Shown: piece by piece, positions 1-7,256 of the stretch
Layout: each line of letters opens with the position of its first letter
Position numbering within the stretch: the stretch's first letter is position 1
Source of the DNA: Oscillospiraceae bacterium
GTDB lineage: Bacteria; Bacillota_A; Clostridia; Oscillospirales; Oscillospiraceae
Direction of reading: 5' to 3'
DNA length: 8,321 nt
Assembly (NCBI GenBank): GCA_017481325.1
Contig: JAFUPG010000008.1
Coordinates: forward strand, 1-8,321
The notes under the pieces: model-generated
Database searches by the model: none
Seen by the model: only the letters and a program-made list of their open reading frames with translations
What the model was told of the DNA's origin: nothing
Translations under genes and position numbers: made by a program

Positions 1-2
1 GA

Positions 3-88
3 CTTGGGGGAGGCGCTCAGATTGTGCTGTGGTAACACTTCTACGTTTCGACACTACCCCCGACAGCCCAAATTCGCCCTCCCCCAAG
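3..88. repeat. G-rich/C-rich inverted repeat at window start
   Basis: Bases 3-13 (CTTGGGGGAGG) are exactly complementary to 78-88 (CCTCCCCCAAG), separated by 64 nt; a second C-rich run follows at 89-100. The stretch contains no convincing reading frame. The arms could form a stem or be the edge of a repeat or element that starts outside the window. No function can be assigned. Confidence 0.5.
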
Positions 89-100
89 ACCCCCTCCCCC

Positions 101-280
101 GCTGCGCGTAAACGCTATGTTGCATAAATCGAATTATCAACAGTTCGATAAATTTCTGTTTGACGGACGAAACATTCCAAATCCGTGCCGTAGGCACACC
201 TTAAGTTCTTCGTTTTTAGCGATTAGTTATTAGTTTCTACGATTCACTCACACTTCCATCTCGTCCAAAGGAGGTTTCCT
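101..280. other. Non-coding leader region with small hairpins
   Basis: No gene is seen here. Two small inverted repeats are present: ATCGAA (128-133) with TTCGAT (144-149), and GTGCC (185-189) with GGCAC (193-197), the latter followed after 17 nt by a short T run. The base composition is clearly more A/T-rich than in the neighbouring genes, as expected for a promoter/leader region. I could not find a -35/-10 pair good enough to call a promoter for the downstream gene. Confidence 0.4.
267..274 (+). promoter_or_regulatory. Strong ribosome binding site
   Basis: AAAGGAGG lies 6 nt upstream of the ATG at 281. It is a near-perfect Shine-Dalgarno sequence and fixes the start of the cytidylate kinase-like gene. 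Confidence 0.85.
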
Positions 281-874
281 ATGAAACGTATCATTACCAT
301 CAGCCGGGAATTCGGCAGCGGCGGCCGCAGTATCGGCAAGCTGCTGGCAGAAAAATTAGGCTACGATTTCTACGACAAGGAGCTGACCAACGAGGTCGCC
401 AAGCGCAGCGGTTTTTCTCCAGCCTTCATTGAGGAGAGCGGCGAGTACGCCAGCGCCAGAAGCAGCCTGCTCTTCGCTCTGGCCACCGCCGGACAGTACT
501 CCGCCGAGAGCCTCAGCATGCCCGACAAGCTCTACATCGCCCAGACCAAGCTCATCGAGGAGCTGGCCGAAAAGGGTAACTGCGTCATCGTGGGGCGCTG
601 CGCCGACTATGTGCTGCGGGATCGGAAGGACTGCCTCCATGTGTTCATCTATGCCGACAAGGAGAGCCGTGCCAAGCGCATTGTGGAGCGCTACGGCGAG
701 ACCGACCGCAGCCCCGAAAAGCGCCTGAACGAGAAGGATCAGAAGCGCAAGGTCTATTATAAAAACTACACCGGCCGCAACTGGGGTCAGACCCAGAACT
801 ACGACCTCTGCCTCAACAGCGCCGTTCTGGGCGAGGAACGCTGCGCCGAGCTCATCGCCGCCGCCTGCAAGTAA
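281..874 (+). CDS. Cytidylate kinase-like family protein
   Basis: This 197-residue protein matches the cytidylate kinase-like P-loop family (the AAK_17/Cytidylate_kin2 type) that is common in Firmicutes. The N-terminus has a beta strand (RIITISREF) leading into a glycine-rich nucleotide-binding loop, GSGGRSIGK, at residues 12-20. This is followed by GYDFYDKEL (27-35), a typical family signature. A second conserved strand, NCVIVGRCADYVL (100-112), and the R-rich lid region around 127-160 (ESRAKRIVERYGE and KRLNEKDQKRKVYYKNYTG) are also visible. The fold suggests transfer of a phosphate from ATP to a nucleotide or another small substrate. True CMP kinase (Cmk) is a longer, distinct protein, so the substrate is not established. 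The protein is cytoplasmic, with no signal peptide or membrane segment. It appears monocistronic: its ATG follows an excellent ribosome binding site and it ends just before a terminator hairpin. It converges on the next gene. Confidence 0.88.
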   Translation: MKRIITISREFGSGGRSIGKLLAEKLGYDFYDKELTNEVAKRSGFSPAFIEESGEYASARSSLLFALATAGQYSAESLSMPDKLYIAQTKLIEELAEKGNCVIVGRCADYVLRDRKDCLHVFIYADKESRAKRIVERYGETDRSPEKRLNEKDQKRKVYYKNYTGRNWGQTQNYDLCLNSAVLGEERCAELIAAACK

Positions 875-892
875 ACAGCGTCAAAACGCCAA

Positions 893-924
893 AAGAGCGT
901 ACCGAAAGATATCGGTACGCTCTT
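893..924. terminator. Bidirectional intrinsic terminator
   Basis: A perfect 13-bp stem (893-905 with 912-924) encloses the 6-nt loop AAGATA. It lies 18 nt after the stop of the plus-strand gene and 40 nt beyond the stop of the minus-strand gene. The flanks are A-rich on the left (CAAAACGCCAAAA) and moderately T-rich on the right (TCTTCATATTT), so the hairpin can serve both converging genes, although neither U-tract is long. Confidence 0.85.
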
Positions 925-964
925 CATATTTGGGGCCTGCGCCCCATGAATTAGGGCATTCGCC

Positions 965-1945
965 TTAATCGCAGTACACGTCGTCTTTGCGGCGGCGGAT
1001 GATCCACACGGGCAGGGCGATGAGGGCGGCCACACCCAGGGCGCCGCCGATGGCAATGCCGATCCAGCGCAGCATTTCGCCGGACTGGTTGTGGTTATCG
1101 GTGGCCACACTGAGATCCCGCATCTCGGTGGTGGCGATGGTGATGCGCTGGGAGAGATCCGCCTGCTCCTCCACAAAGTCGCAGACCAGCCGGTTCAGCT
1201 CGCCCAGAAGGCGGTCGCCGTCCACATCCGCACGGATGCTGCACACCAGACTGTAAGCCTCGGAGCCCCAGACCTTGGCCATGGCGGTGATCCAGCCGTC
1301 CTCCTCCCCACGGAGCTGGTAGATGGTAAAGCCCCGGCCATAGCCCGCCAGGGCATCGGCGGTCTGGAGGATGGTATAGTTGCGGTTCAGGTCGTCATAG
1401 GTCATGGGATGCTCTGTCAGCTCCCGGAAGCAGTTCATCCAGAAGGTGACATTAAAACAATTGCCCCCCAGGTAATCCCGGTTCAGGGCCTTCTCCGGGA
1501 GATGGCCAAAGGCCTCGTTGACCAGGATCTTATAGCTCTCGTGGCCGCCCAGATAGTCCCGCATGGCCAGAGCCACGTTCTCCCGGCCCAGGAGCAGCGA
1601 CTCATAGCGGCACTCCTTCAGGGTCAGGCCGGCGATGGTAAACTCGTCCGCCGGGCGGTCAAAGGAGGGGTCATAGACACCCAGACTCTCCTGCTCGGAA
1701 AAATACATATGCAGCGGCAGCATCCAGAGGGAGCCGGCAGGGATCATCACGTCGGGATTGTAGGCGCAGGACTCGCCGGTGGTGGCATTATAATAGCTCA
1801 GAGAAAAATTCTCCGGAGAAAGCTTATTCTGTTCAATAAAAAGACCGATCTGCTGCTCGATGGTGCTTGCAGCCTCTGCCGAAGGGACGGGAAGCAGGCT
1901 CAGCAACAGAACCAGGCAGATCAAAACGCTCCACAGGCGGCGCAT
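965..1945 (-). CDS. Secreted membrane-anchored serine hydrolase-like protein, probably catalytically inactive
   Basis: This 326-residue protein starts with a clear signal peptide: MRR, a leucine-rich core at 8-19, and a likely cleavage after Ala25 in SAEA-A. Residues 29-260 resemble the class A beta-lactamase/penicillin-recognising serine hydrolase fold. The segment LSYYNATTGESCAYNPD followed by PAGSLWMLPLHMYF has the spacing and hydrophobic pattern of the strand and helix that carry the S-x-x-K nucleophile. Here the motif reads S72-L-W-M75, so the general-base lysine is missing. Neither an SDN motif nor a KTG motif is recognisable; the corresponding regions read GGHESYKIL and MAKVWGSEAY. Near the C-terminus is one membrane helix (about 294-316, IGIAIGGALGVAALIALPVWII) followed by RRRK, so the domain would sit outside the cell, anchored at its C-terminus. 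A binding or sensing role at the envelope is an inference. The ribosome binding site AAGGAG (1953-1958 on the minus strand) is 7 nt from the ATG. Confidence 0.7.
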   Translation of the reverse strand: MRRLWSVLICLVLLLSLLPVPSAEAASTIEQQIGLFIEQNKLSPENFSLSYYNATTGESCAYNPDVMIPAGSLWMLPLHMYFSEQESLGVYDPSFDRPADEFTIAGLTLKECRYESLLLGRENVALAMRDYLGGHESYKILVNEAFGHLPEKALNRDYLGGNCFNVTFWMNCFRELTEHPMTYDDLNRNYTILQTADALAGYGRGFTIYQLRGEEDGWITAMAKVWGSEAYSLVCSIRADVDGDRLLGELNRLVCDFVEEQADLSQRITIATTEMRDLSVATDNHNQSGEMLRWIGIAIGGALGVAALIALPVWIIRRRKDDVYCD

Positions 1946-1952
1946 AAGTTCA

Positions 1953-1979
1953 CTCCTTCGGGGATTTTAGACCATTATA
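1953..1979 (-). promoter_or_regulatory. Extended -10 promoter element and RBS of the minus-strand gene
   Basis: Read on the minus strand, TGGTATAAT ends in a perfect -10 hexamer (1974-1979) preceded by the TGn extension. The candidate -35, 17 nt further upstream, is the weak TTTCTT (1997-2002). Downstream, AAGGAG (1953-1958) precedes the ATG at 1945 by 7 nt. The promoter is divergent from that of glyQS. Confidence 0.7.
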
Positions 1980-2047
1980 CCAATATTTTTTCAGAAAAGA
2001 AAGAGGGAAAACGCAAATTCCTCGAAAAAACTCGGATTGGTTTTGTA

Positions 2048-2076
2048 TTGACAGAAATGAGCGGAGAGGGTATAAT
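2048..2076 (+). promoter_or_regulatory. Perfect-consensus sigma-A type promoter of the glyQS operon
   Basis: TTGACA (2048-2053) and TATAAT (2071-2076) are separated by exactly 17 nt, so both hexamers match the housekeeping consensus at optimal spacing. Transcription would start near 2083, leaving a leader of only about 30 nt. It is preceded by A/T-rich sequence. It is the only convincing promoter for the four-gene operon downstream. Confidence 0.92.
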
Positions 2077-2101
2077 AGTAAATTAGAGAAATTCTGTTTT
2101 C

Positions 2102-2106
2102 GGAGG
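2102..2106 (+). promoter_or_regulatory. Ribosome binding site of glyQS
   Basis: GGAGG lies 7 nt before the ATG at 2114 and supports that start over any internal methionine. Confidence 0.8.
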
Positions 2107-2113
2107 CAAAACT

Positions 2114-3547
2114 ATGCTCAAAAATACTGAAAAAACCATGGAAAAAATCGTTGCTCTTTGCAAGGGCAGAGGCTTTGTGTTCGCAGGCTCCGAGATCTAC
2201 GGCGGCCTGGCCAACACCTGGGACTACGGCCCTCTGGGCGCTGAGCTGAAGAACAACATCAAACGTGCCTGGTGGAAGAAGTTCGTCCAGGAGAACCCCT
2301 ACAACGTGGGTCTGGACTCCGCCATCCTCATGAACCCCCAGACCTGGGTGGCATCCGGCCATCTGGGCGGCTTCTCCGACCCCCTCATGGACTGCCGTGA
2401 GTGCAAGGAGCGTTTCCGTGCCGATAAGCTCATCGAGGACTTCTGCGCCGAGCAGGGTCTGACGCTGCCCACGCCCATCGATGCCTTCTCCAACGAGGAG
2501 CTGAAGGCCTTTGTGGAGGAGCACAACATCCCCTGCCCCACCTGCGGCAAGCATAACTTCACCGACATCCGTCAGTTCAACCTGATGTTCAAGACCTTCC
2601 AGGGTGTCACCGAGGATGCCAAGAACACCGTCTATCTCCGTCCCGAGACCGCACAGGGCATCTTTGTCAACTTCACCAATGTCCAGCGTACCACCCGTCG
2701 GAAGCTGCCCTTCGGCATCGGCCAGATCGGCAAGTCCTTCCGTAACGAGATCACCCCGGGCAACTTCATCTTCCGTGTCCGTGAGTTCGAGCAGATGGAG
2801 CTGGAGTTCTTCTGCCAGCCCGGCACCGACCTGGAGTGGTTTGCCTACTGGCGTGGCTTCTGCAAGCAGTGGCTGCTGAACCTGGGCATCAAGGAGGAGA
2901 ATCTCCGTCTCCGTGACCATGATCCCGACGAGCTGTGCTTCTACTCCAAGGCTACCACCGACTTTGAGTTCCTCTTCCCCTTCGGCTGGGGCGAGCTGTG
3001 GGGCGTGGCCGACCGTACCGACTACGACCTGAGCCAGCACCAGAATACCTCCGGCAAGGACATGACCTATTACGATCAGGAGAAGAACGAGCACTACATC
3101 CCCTATGTCATCGAGCCCTCTCTGGGTGTGGAGCGCAGCGTGCTGGCCTTCCTGGTAGATGCCTACGACGAGGAAGTGGTGGGTCAGGACAAGAAGGGCA
3201 ACGACGATGTGCGTACCGTGCTGCGTCTGCACCCCGCTCTGGCTCCCTTCAAGGCCGCCGTGCTGCCCCTGAGCAAGAAGCTCTCCCCCGCCGCTGAGGA
3301 GATCTACCGTGAGCTCCAGAAGGACTTCATGGTGGACTTCGACGATGCCGGCTCCATCGGCAAGCGCTATCGCCGTGAGGACGAGATCGGCACTCCCTTC
3401 TGCATCACCGTGGACTTCGAGACCGTTGGCGACGAGAACACCCCCGCCGACAACGCTGTCACCGTCCGTGACCGTGACACCATGGAGCAGGTGCGTATCC
3501 CCATTGCCCAGCTGAAGAGCTACCTGGCTGAGAAGCTGGCCTTCTGA
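2114..3547 (+). CDS. glyQS: Glycine--tRNA ligase, dimeric (alpha2) type
   Basis: This 477-residue class II aminoacyl-tRNA synthetase charges tRNA-Gly with glycine using ATP in the cytoplasm. The N-terminus carries the family signature [18 protein letters not shown] (25-42). Motif 2 is at about 209-227 ([10 protein letters not shown], then [10 protein letters not shown]), and [16 protein letters not shown] (172-187) forms part of the ATP/glycine pocket. Motif 3 is [14 protein letters not shown] (334-347). The anticodon-binding domain follows from about residue 367 ([20 protein letters not shown]) to the end. The insertion at 94-144 contains two Cys pairs (C94-x-x-C97 and C141-x-x-C144), resembling a zinc-binding knuckle. 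Length and domain order are as expected for the single-chain bacterial/archaeal/eukaryotic type. Arg codons are mostly CGT, consistent with high expression. The stop shares its last base with the next start (TGATG). Confidence 0.98.
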   Translation: MLKNTEKTMEKIVALCKGRGFVFAGSEIYGGLANTWDYGPLGAELKNNIKRAWWKKFVQENPYNVGLDSAILMNPQTWVASGHLGGFSDPLMDCRECKERFRADKLIEDFCAEQGLTLPTPIDAFSNEELKAFVEEHNIPCPTCGKHNFTDIRQFNLMFKTFQGVTEDAKNTVYLRPETAQGIFVNFTNVQRTTRRKLPFGIGQIGKSFRNEITPGNFIFRVREFEQMELEFFCQPGTDLEWFAYWRGFCKQWLLNLGIKEENLRLRDHDPDELCFYSKATTDFEFLFPFGWGELWGVADRTDYDLSQHQNTSGKDMTYYDQEKNEHYIPYVIEPSLGVERSVLAFLVDAYDEEVVGQDKKGNDDVRTVLRLHPALAPFKAAVLPLSKKLSPAAEEIYRELQKDFMVDFDDAGSIGKRYRREDEIGTPFCITVDFETVGDENTPADNAVTVRDRDTMEQVRIPIAQLKSYLAEKLAF

Positions 3548-5427
3548 TGAAAGAGAAGCTGAAAGCTTTTTGGCAGCGCCTCAGGAAGCCGCCGGAGTAC
3601 TCCTCCGGCCTCTCCTGGGTCCTGACCCTGGGGCTGATGGTACTGGCAGCGGTGGGCATCACCTGCCTCTGCCTGATCATCGGCTCTATTACCTTTGAGC
3701 GTCGGCGCTTTTTTGCCTATCTGGACGATGCCGATGTGCTGTTGTTCAATTTTGCGCCGGTGCTGTTGGTAATGCTGCTGCTGTACGCCCTGACCAACCG
3801 GGCCTGGATCTCCTATCTGCTTACCGGCATTACCTTCCTGGGGCTCAGCTTTGTCAACTATTTCAAGATCGCCCTCCGGGGTGACCCCTTTACTTTCTCC
3901 GACTTCTCCGTGGCCAAGGAGGGCGTGGGGATCGCAGGCTCTTATGAGCTGATCCTGCCCAACTGGTTCTATATCTCTGTGTTCCTGCTGGTGGCGGGCA
4001 GCCTGGTGCTGCTGCGCTACGGCCGGGCCCGGGTGAAGGGGAAGCGCTGGTGGATCCGGGTGCTGAGCTTCTGCGCCGTGACGGCGGCGGGCTTCGGCCT
4101 CTGGCAGGGGGTCTACCGGGATACGGACCGCTATGACGAGATGCTCTATGTGAACCAGGAGGTCTTTAACGTCTGGAAGGATGCGGAGAACTACGCCTCC
4201 AAGGGCTTTATCTACTCCTTCCTGGACTCCGTGGCCGAGAGCTTCCCGGAGCTGCCCGAGGGCTACTCGGCCCAGCGGGCCCAGGAGCTGCTGGGCGCTT
4301 ATGAGGACAAGCCCATCCCTCAGGAGCAGCAGGTGAATGTGGTGGTGACCATGCTGGAGAGCTTTGCGGATCTGTCGGTCTATGACAGCATCCACTTCAC
4401 CTCCGACCCCTACGAGTCCTACCACGCCCTTTTGCAGGAGTGCTACCACGGCACCCTGATCTCCGACACCATCGGCGGCGGCACCAACAATGCCGAGCGC
4501 TCCTTCCTGACGGGATTTACCTTCCCCCAGCCCAACTACCGGGGCCAGACCAATTCCTTTGTCCATTACTTCGGGGCCAACGGCTACTATACCGATGGCT
4601 CCCATCCGGGCTATGAGTGGTTCTATGAGCGGGCGGATGTAAACCGCTGCCTGGGCTTTGACCGCTATCTCCTGACGGAGAACTACTGGTGGCAGGCCTC
4701 CCAGGTGGATCACGCCGACGATGCCTTCTTCTTCCCGGAGCTGCGGCGGATCTACGAGGAGCAGACCCGGGGGGATGCCCCCTACTTCTCCTACAGCATC
4801 AGCTATCAGAATCACAGCCCCTATAACACCACCGCCCTGGACGGGGCGGAGTACATCTCCCACGAGGGCCTTAATGACGAGGCCTACTATCTGATCAATA
4901 ACTACCTCCACGGCATCAAGGACACCGGCGACCAGGTCAGCGCCTATGTGGATCAGTTCCGGGAGGACGAGGAACCTGTGGTGCTCCTCTTCTTCGGCGA
5001 CCACAAGGCCAGCTTTGGCAACGCCAACTGCTACTACCCCCTCCTGGGGCTCAACGACTCCGTCTACACTCCCGACGGCTGCCGGGATATGTTCTCCGTA
5101 CCCTACTTTATCTGGGCCAACGATGCGGCGAAAGAGGTGCTGGGTCGGGACTTCCGGGGCGAGGGGCACACCATCTCTCCCGCCTTCCTGATGACGGAGC
5201 TCTTCGATGCCTGCGGATGGGAGGGATCAAGCTGGATCCAGTACCAGCGCAGTGTGCGGGAGCATATCCCTGTGATGCACCGGGACTTCCTCTATATCGA
5301 GGACGGCGAGATGGTCTATGACCTGAGCGAAGAGGGTCAGCAGCTTTACACGGACTTCCTGATCGTGCAGCACTACTTGCGCAAGGAATTCTATACCTAC
5401 GATTTTGCAGCAAATACGAATCAGTAA
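3547..5427 (+). CDS. LTA synthase-family sulfatase-fold membrane protein
   Basis: This 626-residue protein has the architecture of the LtaS/phosphoglycerol transferase family. Five predicted N-terminal membrane helices lie at about 22-49, 62-83, 86-108, 136-156 and 168-189. An extracellular alkaline-phosphatase/sulfatase-fold domain follows from about residue 262. Expected active-site features are visible: NVVVTMLESF with metal-binding Glu271, GGGTNNAERSFLTGF with presumed nucleophile Thr313, the SHPGYEWFYERA segment (His353), SYQNHSPY (His423), and FFGDHKASFG with Asp485-His486. LtaS relatives move glycerol-phosphate from phosphatidylglycerol onto lipoteichoic acid or related polymers. The polymer made here cannot be read from sequence. 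The start overlaps the glyQS stop by one base, with no separate promoter and a purine-rich stretch inside the glyQS 3' end, so translational coupling is likely. Arg codons are mainly CGG/CGC, unlike its neighbours. A paralogue acting as another phosphoglycerol transferase, such as an OpgB/MdoB-like enzyme, is possible. Confidence 0.9.
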   Translation: MKEKLKAFWQRLRKPPEYSSGLSWVLTLGLMVLAAVGITCLCLIIGSITFERRRFFAYLDDADVLLFNFAPVLLVMLLLYALTNRAWISYLLTGITFLGLSFVNYFKIALRGDPFTFSDFSVAKEGVGIAGSYELILPNWFYISVFLLVAGSLVLLRYGRARVKGKRWWIRVLSFCAVTAAGFGLWQGVYRDTDRYDEMLYVNQEVFNVWKDAENYASKGFIYSFLDSVAESFPELPEGYSAQRAQELLGAYEDKPIPQEQQVNVVVTMLESFADLSVYDSIHFTSDPYESYHALLQECYHGTLISDTIGGGTNNAERSFLTGFTFPQPNYRGQTNSFVHYFGANGYYTDGSHPGYEWFYERADVNRCLGFDRYLLTENYWWQASQVDHADDAFFFPELRRIYEEQTRGDAPYFSYSISYQNHSPYNTTALDGAEYISHEGLNDEAYYLINNYLHGIKDTGDQVSAYVDQFREDEEPVVLLFFGDHKASFGNANCYYPLLGLNDSVYTPDGCRDMFSVPYFIWANDAAKEVLGRDFRGEGHTISPAFLMTELFDACGWEGSSWIQYQRSVREHIPVMHRDFLYIEDGEMVYDLSEEGQQLYTDFLIVQHYLRKEFYTYDFAANTNQ

Positions 5428-5440
5428 TGAAATATAACGG

Positions 5441-5446
5441 AAAGGA
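5441..5446 (+). promoter_or_regulatory. Ribosome binding site supporting the 5457 start
   Basis: AAAGGA lies 10 nt before the ATG at 5457. The alternative ATG at 5427, which overlaps the previous stop as TAATG, has no Shine-Dalgarno sequence in front of it. This favours the internal start for the transketolase N-terminal gene. Confidence 0.6.
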
Positions 5447-5456
5447 TGCAACCCAT

Positions 5457-6302
5457 ATGGAAAAACTCAGCAGCAAGCAGCTGGAAGTGATGGCCTACCG
5501 TGCCCGTCTTCTGGCGCTGGACGCAGTCCACACCGCAGCCTCCGGCCACATTGGCGGCAGCTTATCCGCCATTGATGCCATTACCGCACTCTATTTCAAC
5601 GAGATGAACGTAGATCCCGCAGATTCCAAGAACCCCGACCGTGACCGCTTCGTGCTGTCCAAGGGTCACTGCTCCCCCGCTCTTTACTCTGTGCTGGCGC
5701 TGCGGGGCTTCTTCCCCGTGGAAGATATCAAGCTCTTCCGCTCCATTAAGGCACACTACTCCGGCCATGCGGAGATGAAGCATGTCAACGGCGTGGATAT
5801 GTCCACCGGCTCTCTGGGTCAGGGCATCTCCGCCGCAGTGGGCATGGCTCTGGCAGGCAAGGTGGCAAAGAAGGACTACCGTGTCTACTGTGTCCTGGGC
5901 GACGGCGAGATCGCCGAGGGTCAGGTCTGGGAGGCCGCCATGTCCGCCGCCAAGTACGGCCTGGATAATTTCTGCGCCATGGTGGACGTCAACGGTCTGC
6001 AGATCGACGGCGCTACCAAGGATGTCATGCCCTCCGAGCCTCTGGATAAGAAGTTCGAGGCCTTTAACTGGAACGTGATCAAGGTCTGCGGCCACGATTT
6101 CGAGGCCCTGCTGGATGCCTTTGCCCGGGCCAGAGCCTGCAAGGGCAAGCCCACCATGATCCTGCTTCAGACCGTCAAGGGCAAGGGCGTCTCCTTTATG
6201 GAGGGCAACTTTGGCTGGCACGGTAAAGCACCCAACGACGAGCAGTACGAACAGGCCAAGGCAGAGGTCGAGGCCAAGTTAGCAGAATTGGAGGGCAAGT
6301 AA
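5457..6302 (+). CDS. Transketolase, N-terminal (TPP-binding) subunit
   Basis: This 281-residue protein is the thiamine diphosphate-binding half of a split transketolase, which transfers two-carbon ketol units between sugar phosphates in the pentose phosphate pathway. Conserved elements run in order: SGHIGGSLSAIDAITALYF (29-47, His31), RDRFVLSKGHCSPALYSVL (62-80, His71), TGSLGQGISAAVGMALAGK (117-135), and the ThDP/metal motif GDGEIAEGQVWEA (148-160) ending at the NG of VDVNGLQIDG (Asn179). The LQTVKGKGVSFMEG and WHGKAPN elements (237-260) complete the fold. An upstream in-frame ATG at 5427 would add ten residues (MKYNGKDATH). I prefer 5457 because it has a ribosome binding site and gives the N-terminus typical of the family. 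If 5427 is used, the gene overlaps the previous stop by one base. The C-terminal half is the next gene, 1 nt away, and both are needed for activity. Confidence 0.95.
   Translation: MEKLSSKQLEVMAYRARLLALDAVHTAASGHIGGSLSAIDAITALYFNEMNVDPADSKNPDRDRFVLSKGHCSPALYSVLALRGFFPVEDIKLFRSIKAHYSGHAEMKHVNGVDMSTGSLGQGISAAVGMALAGKVAKKDYRVYCVLGDGEIAEGQVWEAAMSAAKYGLDNFCAMVDVNGLQIDGATKDVMPSEPLDKKFEAFNWNVIKVCGHDFEALLDAFARARACKGKPTMILLQTVKGKGVSFMEGNFGWHGKAPNDEQYEQAKAEVEAKLAELEGK
6290..6294 (+). promoter_or_regulatory. Ribosome binding site of the transketolase C-terminal gene
   Basis: GGAGG is embedded in the last codons of the upstream gene, 9 nt before the ATG at 6304. It supports coupled translation of the two transketolase halves. 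Confidence 0.75.
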
Positions 6303-6303
6303 T

Positions 6304-7248
6304 ATGGCAGGCAAAATCGCAACCCGTGGCGCCTACGGTGAGGCGCTGGTAGAGCTGGCAGAGAAGTATCCCGAGCTGGTGGTGTTTGATGCCGACCTGG
6401 CCAATGCCACCATGACCAAGGGCTTTGCCGCCAAGTACCCCGAGCGTTTCTTCGACATGGGCATCGCCGAGTGCAATATGACCGGCGTGGCTGCCGGCAT
6501 GGCTGCCTGCGGCTTCAAGCCCTTTACCAATACCTTTGCCATCTTCGCCTCCGGCAGAGCCTGGGAGCAGGTGCGCAACTCCATCGCCTACCCCGGCCTG
6601 AATGTAAAGGTCGTGGGCTCTCACGGCGGTCTGTCCGTGGGCGAGGACGGCGCAACCCACCAGAGCGTGGAGGATCTGGCCCTGATGCGTGCCATTCCCG
6701 GCATGACCGTGGTCAACCCCTGCGACGGCAACGAGATGAAGCAGGCCGTTGAGGCTCTCTTGAACTACGACGGTCCCGCCTACCTCCGTCTGGGCAGAGC
6801 CGCCGTGGAGACCGTCACCGACGAGATCGAGGGCTACAAGTTTGAGCTGGGCAAGGGCGCTACCCTGAAGGACGGCTCCGATGTCACCGTCATCGCCACC
6901 GGCATGATGGTGCAGCTGGCCCTGAAGGCCGCCGATGTTCTGGCAGGCGAAGGCGTTTCCGTCCGTGTCATCGATATGCACACCATCAAGCCCCTGGATG
7001 AGGCGCTGGTTCTGAAGGCAGCCCAGGAGACCGGCTGCATCGTCACCACCGAGGAGCATTCCGTTATCGGCGGTCTGGGCGGCGCAGTGGCAGAGTTCCT
7101 CAGCGAAAACTGCCCCACCCCCCTGGTTCGCCACGGTGTCAACGACGAATTCGGCCGCAGCGGCACCGCCGCCGCCGTCTTAGAGGCATACGGCCTCACC
7201 ACCGAGGGCCTCTGCACAAAGATCCGTGAGGCTCTGAAGAAGAAATAA
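6304..7248 (+). CDS. Transketolase, C-terminal subunit
   Basis: This 314-residue protein carries the pyrimidine-binding and C-terminal domains of transketolase and pairs with the preceding gene product. The catalytic glutamate that activates ThDP is in MGIAECNMTGVAAGMA (Glu56). The PP/Pyr contact motif GGLSVGEDGATHQSVEDLALMRAIP (108-132 region) is intact. The C-terminal transketolase_C domain is visible from about 190: VTVIATGMMVQLALKAA, IDMHTIKPLD and TTEEHSVIGGLGGAVAEFL. The length fits the short split forms found in many Clostridia and archaea. DXS also shares this fold but is a longer single chain, and the split arrangement argues against it. The ATG is 1 nt after the previous stop, and Arg codons are mostly CGT. 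The gene is the last of the operon and is followed within 9 nt by a terminator hairpin. Confidence 0.95.
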   Translation: MAGKIATRGAYGEALVELAEKYPELVVFDADLANATMTKGFAAKYPERFFDMGIAECNMTGVAAGMAACGFKPFTNTFAIFASGRAWEQVRNSIAYPGLNVKVVGSHGGLSVGEDGATHQSVEDLALMRAIPGMTVVNPCDGNEMKQAVEALLNYDGPAYLRLGRAAVETVTDEIEGYKFELGKGATLKDGSDVTVIATGMMVQLALKAADVLAGEGVSVRVIDMHTIKPLDEALVLKAAQETGCIVTTEEHSVIGGLGGAVAEFLSENCPTPLVRHGVNDEFGRSGTAAAVLEAYGLTTEGLCTKIREALKKK

Positions 7249-7256
7249 AGCATCGA

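Noticed and set aside
160..188. Promoter for the cytidylate kinase-like gene with TTGACG at 160-165
   Set aside because: No acceptable -10 hexamer occurs at 16-18 nt spacing.
1091..2086. Long plus-strand frame opposite the beta-lactamase-like gene
   Set aside because: It is an antisense shadow in GC-rich DNA. The minus-strand frame has a signal peptide, ribosome binding site and promoter, whereas this frame runs through the divergent promoter region.
3520..5169. Long minus-strand frame opposite the LtaS-like gene
   Set aside because: Its composition is low-complexity (V/G/H/Q-rich) with no domain, and the plus strand has clear catalytic motifs across the same interval.
5377..5403. Possible internal promoter for transketolase (TTGCGC ... 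TACGAT)
   Set aside because: The spacing is only 15 nt, both hexamers are poor, and it lies within coding sequence; not enough to call.
5427..5456. Longer N-terminus of the transketolase N-terminal gene from ATG 5427
   Set aside because: It has no Shine-Dalgarno sequence and adds ten residues not typical of the family. It remains possible through TAATG coupling, so it is noted in the gene entry.
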